Below, piece by piece: positions 26,679 through 35,893 of a DNA stretch of 64,000 nt. This DNA is from Hymenobacter sp. YC55 (GTDB taxonomy: Bacteria > Bacteroidota > Bacteroidia > Cytophagales > Hymenobacteraceae). Location of the stretch: assembly GCF_029433095.1 (NCBI RefSeq), contig NZ_JARNTX010000001.1:558001-622000 (forward strand). Direction: 5' to 3'. The first letter of the stretch is position 1, and every line of letters begins with the position of its first letter. Below the pieces are notes generated by a model. The model made no database searches and was not told the origin of the DNA. It saw nothing but the letters and a program-made list of their open reading frames with translations. The position numbers and the translations under genes are program-made.

Positions 26679-26732
26679 TTGCATGAACGATGTGGAGACG
26701 CGACACTTCGCCTCTGCACACCGTTCATGCAA
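26679..26732. terminator. Hairpin between convergent phosphodiesterase and acylase genes
   Basis: 11-bp perfect outer arms (26679-26689 and 26722-26732) with an imperfectly paired inner part containing GAGACGCGACACTTCG. The inner core resembles the hairpin at 59579-59624. It has little T-tract, so a repeat element is as likely as a terminator. Confidence 0.55.
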
Positions 26733-26752
26733 ACCGCAAATTAGCTAGCTGG

Positions 26753-28948
26753 CTACTGTCCCGGCGAATACGTCTTCTCGGCGTGCTTCTTCACGTCTTC
26801 TGGGTAGAAGAGCACGTCTTTGAAGTTCTCTTCCACATACAGAGCGGCTTGGTCAGTGAAGTGGGGGGAGGAGGGCTGGTTGTTGTTGCCACCTGCCAGT
26901 ACCGAGCGGGCTTTGATGCGCGGGCCAAATTCCACCACTGCAATAAAGCTGTTGCCCACGTTGCCGTAGCGCTTCTTGGTGCCCGGATACGTCTTCGAGC
27001 CGAATGCGGCCAAGGAACCCCAGGCCGAGGACGTGAAGGCTACCGGCAGACTTGGCTTTTGGTCGTGGTAGATTTCCTGGATGTTGCCGGTCAGGCGCTG
27101 GAAGCGGTTTACTTCGCCCCAAGGCATTTTCCAGGTGCCAAAGTCGCGGGTTAGGTCGTCGAGTGTTTCTTGCAGGGCCGTCACCTTCTCTTGTGGGGTA
27201 GTTTTGGCGATGGTGAAAGCTGTGAAGCTAATGTAGTCGAGGCGCTGGTCGGGGGCTACGCGGGTGCGGGCCAAGCGCTGGATTTTCTCACCCCAATAGA
27301 TGGCAAGTGTTTGCGCTACCGAGGCCTTGTTGTAACGTTTATCCCAGGCGCGCAGCAATTTCATGGCTTCCACCACTTCCCCTTCCGGTGGGTTTGTACC
27401 ATCGGCCACAAATTGAAAATCTTTCGCTAAGGCCGGAATCAACTCCTCGAAAGCAGCCAGATACGGGTCTTTGGCTGCCGAAATCAGCGTATCGAGCGTG
27501 AAGGTGCGCTTGCGGCTCAGCACGCGCACAGCATTGATGCCCCGGTAGTTTTCAGCATCGGGGGCCATGTAGGTTGGGTAGCTGTCCTTGGCAGGGCTGC
27601 TCGGACCCGACACCGTGAACGGCGTGGAGTTGCAGTTCTGAATCCAGCCGCTGGCCGGGTTCATTACCTGCACCAAGTCCTCCACTTTATGTAGGCCCTT
27701 CCATTCGGTTTTGGGGTTGCTACCGTCTACGGGTTGGCTCCAGTCAAACTGCGGGTCGCGCTTGGGCATAAAGTTGCCGTGCCAGTAAGCAATGGTGCCT
27801 TTGCTATCGGCAAACACTGTGTTGTTGGAGGCGTTGCCGTTTAGCTTCATCACTTCTTTGAAGCTGGCATAATCGGTAGCCTTGGTGCGCAGATAGGATT
27901 GCTCCAGGGCTTCCAGCGGCGTATCCATCATGCGCACCGTCACCCACTTATTGTCGGCTTGCTGGCCTACTACGGGGCCATGGTGGGTGCGGTAGGTGGT
28001 AAATTCCTTGCGTACAATCTGGCCGTCTTTCTTGTAAGGTATTGATACGGTAGCTACTTGCACGGGCCGCTGCTTGGAGCCGTAACGGTAATAGAACTTG
28101 CCGTCTTTCTTTTCAATCGTCTCCAGGTATTCGTCCATGGAGTCGGCGCTGCTGGAAGTGTGCATCCAACCGCAGTTGGGATTGAAGCCCTGGTACACAA
28201 AAAACTGCCCCCACGTCACGGCACCATAAGCATTGAGGCCGGCTTCGCTGGTTACTTGCACCTCGGGCCGGAAATAGAACGAAGTATGTGGGTTGATGAG
28301 CAGCAAAGCGTGCCCACTGGCACTTTTGGCTGGTGCTACCGCAAAGCCGTTCGAGCCGACTGGCTCCCGGTCTAGTTTCTCGAAGTCGTTATGAATCCAA
28401 GACGAAGATTTCTTCTGGCTGTAAAATGCCTTCAGCCGGTCCACGGACACCACGCTGATATTGCCGCCGATACTGCCTTCGCTGAACATCAGGGGCATCC
28501 AGGGCTGAAAGCGGCGCAGCAGTTTGGGCTGCACCGTGGGGTGGGTGTGGAGGTAATAATTGGTGCCGTCGGCAAAGGCGTCCAGCAACTGCTTCATCCA
28601 AGCAGGGCTCTTTTTATAGATAGCAATGGCTTGGGTGCTGTCCATAAACAGGCGGGCGCGCAGGTCGTCGTAAATGGCGGCTTCGCCTTGCACTTCGGCC
28701 AGCCGGCCGATGGAGGTGATGTAGTTGTCTTCGACCCGGGCAAAATCGTCTTCGCACTGCGCGTATAGTAGGCCGAATACCGCATCGGCGTCGGTCTTGC
28801 CGTAGATGTGCGGCACGCCCCAATTGTCGCGCACAATAGTCGCCTGCTTGGCTTGCTGTTGCCAGCGGGCTATTTCAGCGGGTTTGAATGCTTGGGCCTG
28901 CGTCCCGAAGGCAGACAATAGCATACCGAAAGCAAAGAGGTAGCGCAT
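26753..28948 (-). CDS. Penicillin acylase family protein (Ntn hydrolase, S45), possible AHL acylase
   Basis: 731-residue secreted precursor of the penicillin G/AHL acylase family. A signal peptide covers about residues 1-20 (ending TQAQA). The mature beta chain should begin at Ser199 in PVGSNGFAVAP after autocleavage, preceded by a spacer, with QGFNPNCGWMHTSS further on. These enzymes hydrolyse amide bonds such as beta-lactam side chains or acyl-homoserine lactones. Substrate cannot be inferred from sequence. Length agrees with the family. It is divergent from a small PH-like gene. Confidence 0.87.
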   Translation of the reverse strand: MRYLFAFGMLLSAFGTQAQAFKPAEIARWQQQAKQATIVRDNWGVPHIYGKTDADAVFGLLYAQCEDDFARVEDNYITSIGRLAEVQGEAAIYDDLRARLFMDSTQAIAIYKKSPAWMKQLLDAFADGTNYYLHTHPTVQPKLLRRFQPWMPLMFSEGSIGGNISVVSVDRLKAFYSQKKSSSWIHNDFEKLDREPVGSNGFAVAPAKSASGHALLLINPHTSFYFRPEVQVTSEAGLNAYGAVTWGQFFVYQGFNPNCGWMHTSSSADSMDEYLETIEKKDGKFYYRYGSKQRPVQVATVSIPYKKDGQIVRKEFTTYRTHHGPVVGQQADNKWVTVRMMDTPLEALEQSYLRTKATDYASFKEVMKLNGNASNNTVFADSKGTIAYWHGNFMPKRDPQFDWSQPVDGSNPKTEWKGLHKVEDLVQVMNPASGWIQNCNSTPFTVSGPSSPAKDSYPTYMAPDAENYRGINAVRVLSRKRTFTLDTLISAAKDPYLAAFEELIPALAKDFQFVADGTNPPEGEVVEAMKLLRAWDKRYNKASVAQTLAIYWGEKIQRLARTRVAPDQRLDYISFTAFTIAKTTPQEKVTALQETLDDLTRDFGTWKMPWGEVNRFQRLTGNIQEIYHDQKPSLPVAFTSSAWGSLAAFGSKTYPGTKKRYGNVGNSFIAVVEFGPRIKARSVLAGGNNNQPSSPHFTDQAALYVEENFKDVLFYPEDVKKHAEKTYSPGQ

Positions 28949-29048
28949 AAGGCGAGTAGGTATAAAAAGAAATTTTGCTAGGCCGTTTGAACCGTGAACC
29001 GCTAACTTACCAGCAATATTTTTTATGGCCTAAATACATAAAAGCAGA

Positions 29049-29396
29049 ATGGTCGAAGTAACCACCCAAGGCGACAACGCCGTGTTCGAAGTCAAAGGGT
29101 TGCACAAGCTGTGGGCTTTCAAAAGTCAGATTGAAATTCCGCTGAAAGATATTCGTAGCGCCCGCCAAGATGCGGAAGCGCTAAAAGGCTGGTGGCATGG
29201 CTTTAGGGCACCCGGTACATACATTCCGGGTTTGATAACGGCAGGCACCTTCTATGAAGCCGACAAAGTAATCTTTTGGGATGTACACAATGCCGAGAAA
29301 GCCGTCATCATTGACGTAGTGCACGATGAATACAACCAGCTGATTGTGGAAGTGGAAGACCCGGCCGCCGTAATAACGCTACTAACTGGAAAGTAA
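29049..29396 (+). CDS. Small beta-rich protein, PH-domain-like
   Basis: 115 residues, no signal peptide or membrane segment. Alternating hydrophobic strands with IPLKDIRSAR and GTYIPGLITAGTF, ending in VEVEDPAAVITLL, look like a compact bacterial PH-like fold with a C-terminal helix. No catalytic residue is evident. It is a single gene in the divergent space upstream of the acylase and followed by a terminator. Function unknown; membrane or protein binding is possible from the fold guess only. Confidence 0.6.
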   Translation: MVEVTTQGDNAVFEVKGLHKLWAFKSQIEIPLKDIRSARQDAEALKGWWHGFRAPGTYIPGLITAGTFYEADKVIFWDVHNAEKAVIIDVVHDEYNQLIVEVEDPAAVITLLTGK

Positions 29397-29414
29397 GAAC
29401 ACGCTAAAACATAG

Positions 29415-29457
29415 AAAGCGAAAGCCCTGACCGTGAGGCCAGGGCTTTCGCTTTTAT
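29415..29457. terminator. Bidirectional-type terminator between convergent genes
   Basis: 15-bp perfect arms (29415-29429 and 29440-29454) with a 10-nt loop and a T-rich plus-strand tail, lying between the PH-like gene and the convergent Fe-S gene. Confidence 0.85.
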
Positions 29458-29502
29458 TGGTATTGAAATCTAAAGCTTAGAGAATCTGCTCAAAGCGGCT
29501 CT

Positions 29503-29853
29503 TTACGCCGAGAACGACGAGCCGCAGCCGCAGGTGCTTTTTGCTTGAGGATTATTGAAAACGAAACCACGAGCGTTAAGGCCATCCTGGAAGTCAACTT
29601 CCATGCCCATCACGTACATGGCGTGTTTTTTATCCATGATGAGCAGTACGCCATCGAGGTCGAAAGTTTCGTCTTGGTCCTTGGCTTTGTCGAAGCCAAG
29701 TAGGTAACTCATGCCCGAGCAGCCACCGCCCTGAACGCCTACGCGCAGGCCGTATTCAGCAGGCACATTCTTCTCGCGCAGAATAATACGAACCTCTTCC
29801 AAAGCGCGGGGCGTGAGGTTGATAGGAGCAAGCTTAGCAACGGCGGTAGCCAT
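29503..29853 (-). CDS. IscA/ErpA-type iron-sulfur cluster assembly protein
   Basis: 116-residue A-type carrier that accepts and delivers Fe-S clusters. Its three conserved cysteines are present: one in GGGCSGMSYLLGF and two in the C-terminal CGCGSS. ATG at 29853 is chosen because it gives the usual short N-terminus; an upstream in-frame ATG at 29886 adds an atypical 11-residue lead. A TATCTTTG -7 candidate is just upstream. It stands alone, not with suf/isc genes. Which of ErpA, SufA or IscA it is cannot be decided. Confidence 0.9.
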   Translation of the reverse strand: MATAVAKLAPINLTPRALEEVRIILREKNVPAEYGLRVGVQGGGCSGMSYLLGFDKAKDQDETFDLDGVLLIMDKKHAMYVMGMEVDFQDGLNARGFVFNNPQAKSTCGCGSSFSA

Positions 29854-29883
29854 AGTGTGTTCGTGTTTAGGGAAGTATGTCAG

Positions 29884-29891
29884 CAAAGATA
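29884..29891 (-). promoter_or_regulatory. Candidate -7 element TATCTTTG for the IscA-type gene
   Basis: On the minus strand the octamer TATCTTTG fits TAnnTTTG; it is 30 nt upstream of the ATG at 29853. No TTG at the ideal distance was found, so confidence is modest. Confidence 0.4.
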
Positions 29892-29993
29892 CGAAGTTGA
29901 GCAGTATTGCGCGGACAAGCTTCCCGAAATACTACTACCCTGGTAGGGTCTTCTGAGCCTATAACAGCGTAGCCATGCCTGCGGTTCAGAATG

Positions 29994-30001
29994 TATCTTT
30001 G
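29994..30001 (+). promoter_or_regulatory. Candidate -7 element TATCTTTG for the plus-strand gene at 30144
   Basis: Second TATCTTTG, on the plus strand, in the same divergent gap and 142 nt before the ATG at 30144. The pair suggests divergent promoters. No convincing -33 element. Confidence 0.33.
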
Positions 30002-30143
30002 CGCCCACGAAAACTTATTAGAACGGGTTGATGCAGTAGTTTGGCGGGAAATACCAGTTTTCGTTGTCCAACAATACGCTGCGCCCTGCCGTAACTTTCT
30101 TTAGTTGTCGTTCGCGCTACCTTTTGGTCTGTACTACTTTCTA

Positions 30144-30680
30144 ATGGATACCACTGCTTACCTCTTCGATTTACTGAAAATCATTTTGCCGGCGTTAATC
30201 GTGGCTGGCTCCATTTTCTATCTGATTCAGCAGTATCTGGAGAAAGAGCAACAGCGACGCATAATCGAACTCCGGCTCGAAGCAACCAAAACCACCTTGC
30301 CTCTACGGCTACAGGCCCTGGAGCGCGTTACGCTGCTGTTAGAACGCATCACGCCCAACAACATCCTGATTCGTTTGGGCAGCGCCGGCCAGACAGCTCC
30401 CGACTACTACCGGCTTTTGCTTCAGGAAATCCGGGCCGAATACGAGCATAACCTCTCGCAGCAGCTATACATGAGCCCCGACACTTGGGCGGAAGTCAAA
30501 GGAGCCAAAGAGCATATTCTCACGGTCATCAACAAGTCGTACCAGGGACTAGCGCAGCCTCAGCAAGCCCGCGGCACCGAGCTGGCCAAGCGCGTCCTCG
30601 AAACGCTGATCAACGAGGAAGTTGATCCGACGGAACGGGCCCTCAATGCCGTGAAGCGCGAAGCTGCCGGGCTTTTCTAG
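30144..30680 (+). CDS. Single-pass membrane protein, unknown function
   Basis: 178 residues. One membrane segment lies near residues 10-30 (LLKIILPALIVAGSIFYLI), then a highly charged helical cytosolic part (EKEQQRRIIELRLEATKTT) of about 150 residues. ATG at 30144 is used; a TTG at 30105 is in frame. No family was recognised with certainty. The architecture (short N-terminal anchor, long helical domain) is like small anchoring or regulatory proteins of this phylum. It precedes a deoxyribonucleotidase by 77 nt on the same strand, possibly sharing a transcript. Confidence 0.55.
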   Translation: MDTTAYLFDLLKIILPALIVAGSIFYLIQQYLEKEQQRRIIELRLEATKTTLPLRLQALERVTLLLERITPNNILIRLGSAGQTAPDYYRLLLQEIRAEYEHNLSQQLYMSPDTWAEVKGAKEHILTVINKSYQGLAQPQQARGTELAKRVLETLINEEVDPTERALNAVKREAAGLF

Positions 30681-30757
30681 TATTCGGCCCTTTTTTTATT
30701 TCCGCAACAAACCTACAGGCTAGCATTCTAGGCCTGCTTCGTATTCACACCCAACGT

Positions 30758-31288
30758 ATGGTAAAATCACGCATTGCCGTGGACATGGACGAGGTAATTG
30801 CCGACTCCATCTCCCGGTTTCAGGAATGGTACGGCACTGACTTCGAAATCACGATAACGCGGGAGCAACTGCACGGCAGAAAGATGCGCGACATTATTGC
30901 CCCCGAGCACCGACCGGCTTTGCGGGAATACCCCAACCGCCCTGGCTTCTTCAAAGACTTACCTCTCATTGCCGATAGTCAGCGTGTGCTGCGCGAAATG
31001 GCCCAGCGCCACGAGCTGTTTATTGCCACTGCCGCCATGGAGTTCCCCAACTCCTTTGTTGACAAGTACAACTGGCTCAAGCAGCACTTCGACTTTATTC
31101 CGTGGCGCAACATCGTGTTCTGCGGCGACAAGAGCATCCTCAACGCCGATTACCTCATCGACGACAACGCCTTCAACTTCGACGGTTTCCGTGGCGAAGG
31201 CCTTTTGTTCGACGCCCCGCACAATGCCCACGAAACTCGCTACCGGCGAGTTCATAGCTGGCAGGAGATAGGGGAGATGTTTCTGTAA
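30758..31288 (+). CDS. 5'(3')-deoxyribonucleotidase (NT5C-type, HAD superfamily)
   Basis: 176-residue HAD-like phosphatase that removes phosphate from deoxynucleoside monophosphates. HAD motif I is VDMDEVIAD at residues 8-16; motif II lies in FIATAAMEF and motif III in FCGDKS, with LIDDNAFNF giving the late acidic pair. The pattern matches the NT5C group closely. It probably limits dNTP pools. No operon partner is clear; a composite palindromic repeat follows. Confidence 0.85.
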   Translation: MVKSRIAVDMDEVIADSISRFQEWYGTDFEITITREQLHGRKMRDIIAPEHRPALREYPNRPGFFKDLPLIADSQRVLREMAQRHELFIATAAMEFPNSFVDKYNWLKQHFDFIPWRNIVFCGDKSILNADYLIDDNAFNFDGFRGEGLLFDAPHNAHETRYRRVHSWQEIGEMFL

Positions 31289-31341
31289 GGCTTATTTGAA
31301 GTAAGCTAGAATGAAAAACCAGCTCTCCTCCTGAGCACAGT

Positions 31342-31576
31342 TGCTGTTGCGCATCTAGCCAGGAGAAGTTAGGAGTAGTTGACCAACCCTTGGATATTTC
31401 ACTATGACTGTCATGCTGAGCGCAGCCGAAGCATCTCGCGTGCTGAGGTTGTGGTGCTAACTCAACGAGACGAGCGAGATGCTTCGACTGCGCTCAGCAT
31501 GACAGATAGTTGAGCAACGTCAACAACGAGTGGTTAATCACCACCCCTAGCCCCTCCTTGCAGATGCGCAACAGCA
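31342..31576. repeat. Composite nested inverted repeat downstream of the deoxyribonucleotidase
   Basis: An outer 15-bp perfect inverted repeat (31342-31356 and 31562-31576, TGCTGTTGCGCATCT and its complement) flanks the inner palindrome 31408-31505. This looks like one repeat element inserted in another. It fills most of the 342-bp gap 31289-31630, which holds no gene. Confidence 0.75.
31408..31505. repeat. Long palindromic intergenic repeat, copy 2 (GTCATGCTGAG type)
   Basis: Arms 31408-31439 and 31474-31505 are 32 bases long with a single mismatch, starting CTGTCATGCTGAGCGCAG. It shares its outer ends and a GAAGCATCTCGC segment with the element at 50992-51091 and its ends with the one at 11567-11674. 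Confidence 0.85.
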
Positions 31577-31630
31577 GCTGAGGAAAGAAAGGGGAAGGTG
31601 GCCTAGCTTTTTACTACAGTCAACGGCGCT

Positions 31631-32770
31631 CTACACAGTTGCCAATTGCGCGTCGATAGCACGTTGGTAGCAGGCTTCGTAATGAGGCACAATTTTGTCG
31701 GTTGCGAAAGTTTCGGCGTGGGCGCGGGCCGCTGCTTTAAAGCGCGGTAGGTTTTCGTCCTCTAGTACATACAGCGCGTTTTTCACCATGTCGGCTATGT
31801 CGCCTACGTTGCTGACCATGCCGGTTACGCCGTGCTCATTCAGCTCGGGTATGCCGCCAGCGTTGGTACTGATAACGGGTACTTCGCAGGACATGGCTTC
31901 CAACGCGGCAAGGCCGAAGCTTTCCTTTTCGGAAGGCATCAGGAACAGGTCCGACACGCTTAGTACTTCCTCCACGGCTTCGAGCTTGCCCAGGAAACGC
32001 ACATCGTTGCTAGTCAAGCCCAAGTCGCGGCACAGCTTCTCGATGCGTGGCCGGTCTGGTCCGTCTCCCACAAGCAAAAGTTTAGAAGGCACCTGCTTGC
32101 GTACTCCGTCAAAGATTTGTACCACGTCTTCCACGCGCTTTACCGAGCGAAAGTTAGAGGTATGGATAAGGAGCTTCTCGCCATCGGGCACAATGGCGGC
32201 CTTGAAGTGCGACTTGTCTTGCTTCTTGAACCGGTCGAGGTTGATGAAGTTGGGGATTACCACTATGTCTTTCTCGATGGCGAAGTATTCGTAAGTTTCC
32301 TTACGCAAGTCCGCCGAAACTGCCGTTACGCCATCCGACTGGTTGATGCTGAACGTGACTACCGGTTCGTAGCTGGCGTCTTTGCCTACCAGCGTAATAT
32401 CGGTGCCGTGCAGGGTGGTGATGATGGGCACCCGGATGCCTTTGGTAATTAGAATTTGCTTGGCCATGTAGGCCGCCGAAGCGTGAGGAATGGCATAGTG
32501 CACGTGCAATACGTCCAGCTTTTCATTCTGCACGATGTCTACCATTTTGCTGGCTAGCGCCAACTCGTAAGGCGGAAACTGAAACAGCGGATACGGCGGA
32601 ATGTATACCTCGTGGTAGAACAGGTTCTCGTTGAAGAAATCGAGGCGTACAGGTTGGCTATAGGTGATAAAGTGCACGCGGTGGCCTTTCAAGGCCAATG
32701 CTTTGCCGAGTTCAGTTGCTACGACGCCGGAGCCGCCGAAGGTGGGGTAACAAACGATACCTATGTTCAT
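31631..32770 (-). CDS. bshA: N-acetyl-alpha-D-glucosaminyl L-malate synthase
   Basis: 379-residue GT4-type enzyme for the first step of bacillithiol synthesis, joining UDP-GlcNAc to L-malate. The start MNIGIVCYPTFGGSGVV at 32770 with PPYPLFQFPPYELALASKM is specific for BshA; in addition KESFGLAALEAMSCEVPVI is the GT4 donor site. An in-frame ATG ten codons upstream would add a nonspecific tail. It is downstream of a GH3/beta-lactamase gene on the same strand with a 168-nt gap, so linkage is loose. bshB and bshC are not seen in the window. Confidence 0.9.
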   Translation of the reverse strand: MNIGIVCYPTFGGSGVVATELGKALALKGHRVHFITYSQPVRLDFFNENLFYHEVYIPPYPLFQFPPYELALASKMVDIVQNEKLDVLHVHYAIPHASAAYMAKQILITKGIRVPIITTLHGTDITLVGKDASYEPVVTFSINQSDGVTAVSADLRKETYEYFAIEKDIVVIPNFINLDRFKKQDKSHFKAAIVPDGEKLLIHTSNFRSVKRVEDVVQIFDGVRKQVPSKLLLVGDGPDRPRIEKLCRDLGLTSNDVRFLGKLEAVEEVLSVSDLFLMPSEKESFGLAALEAMSCEVPVISTNAGGIPELNEHGVTGMVSNVGDIADMVKNALYVLEDENLPRFKAAARAHAETFATDKIVPHYEACYQRAIDAQLATV

Positions 32771-32938
32771 GAGAGAGGGAGAGAGATATGTCCTTTGCAA
32801 CGTAGGCTGTCATGAGAAGAGAGAGATGGCAGCCTACACTAGCAAGGACAACAAAAAACAAAAAAGGCGGCAAGCCATCCCGAGTGGATGCCTCACCGCC
32901 AATTGCAGGTCAGGAGAACAGTAGCGTCAGACAACAAA

Positions 32939-35893
32939 TCATGATTTCAGCAGCGACTTGTAGATAACGTCGTGTATACGGGTGCGAATGTTGTATTGAC
33001 GCAGCTTGTTGTTGCCAGCGTCGGGGTACACCCGGTTGGAAAGAAAGATGTATAGGATTTTGTTTTCGGGGTCCATCCAAACGCAAGTACCTGTGAAGCC
33101 GGTGTGGCCAAACGTGCTGGCAGGCGAGAGGTTGGACGTTGGGCCTTCGGGCTTGCTTGGGTCGCCATGGTCCCAGCCCAAGCCGTGCCGGTTGCCCGCC
33201 ACCGTGCTGCGCGCAAACTCCGTCACTACGGGCGCCTGGAAATAATTCCGTCCACCGTACCGGCCATTTTGCAGGTTCATCTGCATCAGAATGGCTAAGT
33301 CATTGGCATTGGCAAACAAGCCCGCGTGACCACCCACGCCACCAATCATGGCGGCAGTCTGGTCGTGGACGGTGCCTTGCAATTGGGTCCGACGGAAATA
33401 CGTATCGTTTTCGGTGGGCGCAATGCACGACTGCGGAAACTTAGCCAACGGGTTGTAGGTCATGGTGCCCAACCCGAGTGGCTTGTAAAACTGCCGATCC
33501 AAGAAGTTTTCAATCGGCTGATTTAAGAGCTTTTCAGCTACCCGCTTCAGGATGATAAAGCTCAGGTCACTGTACTCCACCGGATACTTGCCTTTTACCT
33601 TCGGCAAGAGGCTGGAGCGCATCACCCAGTTCCACACCGAATCCTCAGCGGTCTGGACGCTGAAGAGTGAAGGCGTTACTTCGTTCGGGAAGCCGGCTGC
33701 GCTGGTGCTGGCGTAGAAAGTTGGCTTCGGTCCTGTCTTGGTAATGGTTTTCTCCCAAGTCGGAATCCCCGCTTTCAAGCCCGCTTGGTGCAGCAGTACC
33801 TCGCGCACCGTCATGTCTTTCTTGTTGGATTGCTTTAGCTCCGGCAAGTACGACGACACTTTGCTATCTAGGTTCAGCGTGCCTTGGTCCTTGAGGTACA
33901 TAATAGCCTGCAAAGTGCCCGCAACCTTGGTTACAGAGGCCAAGTCGTACAATGTGCTCTGGTTTACTGGCTGCGCTTTGTCATAGGTGCAGTAGCCGTA
34001 GCTCTTATCGAACACCACAGCTCCGTTCTTGGCCACAATCACCTGGCAACCTGGGGCAGCGGCATACGCTACCGTTTCCAGCGCAATGTTGTCGATTTGG
34101 GCGAGCACCTTGGAATCGAGCCCTTCGCTTTCCGGCGTGGCATAACGCAGACGGCGAAGGTCGGGAGTCGGTATGCCGGTACCGGCCTTTAGCTCTGGCG
34201 TCACCGTAACGGGCAAACGGCCTTTGGCAGGCAGGGCTCCGAACAGCACCTGTGGTACCACTAGCTGCGCCGCGTAGGTGTCCTCGTAGCCACAAACTAG
34301 GGTGCGTGCACTATCGAGATACTTCAATGAGTACGCATTGCCCATGGCCACCACCACTGTTTTCAAGCGCGGGTTGGCCTGTAGTTGCTTTATAAACTTT
34401 ATTGCCCCGTCCCCAATACCGTAGTTATGGGTTGGCGTGTTGTTCATGTTGTGCAGCGTCACGACCACCGTGTTGTAGGGCGCGAGGCGCGGCAGCAGGC
34501 GGGCAAACGTCGTGTCTGGTGCATACCGGTTGGCTACCGGATACACCGGGCCGCTCTGGTATTTGCCCATAATCTCGCCGAGCGTACTGCCGGTGCCCGC
34601 GCCAATGGTAACGGTGGCAATCCGCAGGGTGTCGAGGCGCAGGAAGGGGAGGAGGTTGTCCTGGTTTTTGACGACCGTGGTGGCGTGCTCGAAAATTTCC
34701 TGTGCCACCGTACGGCTTTGGGGCCGGTTTAGGTTGGTCATCAGGTTGCGCACGTCTATCGGCTGGAAGTGGTTGAGGCCAGCCCAAAACTTGGCCCGCA
34801 GAATCTTGCGCACCCGCTGGTCTACGTCTTCCTGCGCGATGCTGCCCGCAGCAATAGCTTCTTTGATCTTGGTTAGGGCTACCGGCACGTCCTCGGAAAA
34901 GAGCAGCACGTCGTTGCCGGCCAAAAGGGCCATCGCATCCAGCTGGCCTGGTTTGTAGAGGTTAGATACGCTCTTCATGTTGAGAGCATCCGTGAAAACC
35001 AACCCCTTATAGCCCATTTTCTCTTTCAACAAACCGGTAACGAGGTTGTGAGATACGGTGGCACTCACGGAGCGTACCGTATCGAAGAGCGGCATGTAGA
35101 GGTGCCCTACCATCACGCCCATTACCCCCGACTGGATAGCCTGCTGAAATGGGTACAGGTCTACGTTGGTTAGGTGGGCCAAGTCGGAGTTGATAACGGG
35201 CAACGCCACGTGCGAATCCACGTCGGTGTCGCCGTGGCCGGGGAAGTGCTTTACTACGGCTATGATGCCGTGGTCTTGGAGGCCGCGCAGGTACTGGATA
35301 CCACGCTTGGCTACTTGTTCTTTGTCTTCGCCGAAGGAACGGTTGCCAATAACCGGATTATCAGGATTGGAGTTGATGTCCATCACCGGCGAGAAGCTGA
35401 TGTGGACTCCCAGCGTCTTCATCTTCAGGGCAATTTCGCGGCCCATCTGGTACACGTACTGGTCATCGTCCATGGCGCCGAGCGTCATTTGCTTGGCAAA
35501 GTGCATGCTCGAATCCAGGCGCATATCGAGGCCCCATTCGGCATCCAGCGAAATCAGGAGCGGAACCTTGGCGGCGGCTTGGTAGCGGTTAGTGAGAACG
35601 GCTTGTCGGCGCGGACCACCCTGCAAAAACATCAAGCCGCCAATGTTCTGGTTGCGGATCAGGTTTTCGATGGACTGAGCGTGGCGCTTGTCCTTGTTGG
35701 AATAGGCCGCCACCATAAACAACTGACCCAGCCGTTGGTCGGGCGTGAGCGAGGTGAACACGCTGTCCACCCAGTTTTGCTCGGCTGCTGACCGGGGCCC
35801 GGCGACATCGTCGTAGGGCACTGCCGATGTAATGAGTAGACCCGTCGCGGCCAAAAGCAACAATAAGAGTCTAATCCGAAAATCCTTGAGCAT
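32939..35893 (-). CDS. GH3 beta-N-acetylglucosaminidase fused to a serine beta-lactamase domain
   Basis: 984-residue secreted two-domain protein. A signal sequence is at residues 1-25. The GH3 domain carries KHFPGHGDT at 215-223, the NagZ-type His loop, and the nucleophile D302 in FTDALNMK. A beta-lactamase-fold domain begins near 590 with S653-V-T-K656 as the SxxK motif, a YSD motif and a late HTGFTGT. It probably trims GlcNAc from peptidoglycan fragments and cuts a peptide or ester bond. This fusion is recurrent in Bacteroidota. Orientation of domains is N-GH3, C-serine hydrolase. Export target is periplasm or outer membrane. Confidence 0.9.
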   Translation of the reverse strand: MLKDFRIRLLLLLLAATGLLITSAVPYDDVAGPRSAAEQNWVDSVFTSLTPDQRLGQLFMVAAYSNKDKRHAQSIENLIRNQNIGGLMFLQGGPRRQAVLTNRYQAAAKVPLLISLDAEWGLDMRLDSSMHFAKQMTLGAMDDDQYVYQMGREIALKMKTLGVHISFSPVMDINSNPDNPVIGNRSFGEDKEQVAKRGIQYLRGLQDHGIIAVVKHFPGHGDTDVDSHVALPVINSDLAHLTNVDLYPFQQAIQSGVMGVMVGHLYMPLFDTVRSVSATVSHNLVTGLLKEKMGYKGLVFTDALNMKSVSNLYKPGQLDAMALLAGNDVLLFSEDVPVALTKIKEAIAAGSIAQEDVDQRVRKILRAKFWAGLNHFQPIDVRNLMTNLNRPQSRTVAQEIFEHATTVVKNQDNLLPFLRLDTLRIATVTIGAGTGSTLGEIMGKYQSGPVYPVANRYAPDTTFARLLPRLAPYNTVVVTLHNMNNTPTHNYGIGDGAIKFIKQLQANPRLKTVVVAMGNAYSLKYLDSARTLVCGYEDTYAAQLVVPQVLFGALPAKGRLPVTVTPELKAGTGIPTPDLRRLRYATPESEGLDSKVLAQIDNIALETVAYAAAPGCQVIVAKNGAVVFDKSYGYCTYDKAQPVNQSTLYDLASVTKVAGTLQAIMYLKDQGTLNLDSKVSSYLPELKQSNKKDMTVREVLLHQAGLKAGIPTWEKTITKTGPKPTFYASTSAAGFPNEVTPSLFSVQTAEDSVWNWVMRSSLLPKVKGKYPVEYSDLSFIILKRVAEKLLNQPIENFLDRQFYKPLGLGTMTYNPLAKFPQSCIAPTENDTYFRRTQLQGTVHDQTAAMIGGVGGHAGLFANANDLAILMQMNLQNGRYGGRNYFQAPVVTEFARSTVAGNRHGLGWDHGDPSKPEGPTSNLSPASTFGHTGFTGTCVWMDPENKILYIFLSNRVYPDAGNNKLRQYNIRTRIHDVIYKSLLKS

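Noticed and set aside
31289..31630. CRISPR array
   Set aside because: The repeats are inverted, not evenly spaced direct repeats with unique spacers, and no cas gene is present.
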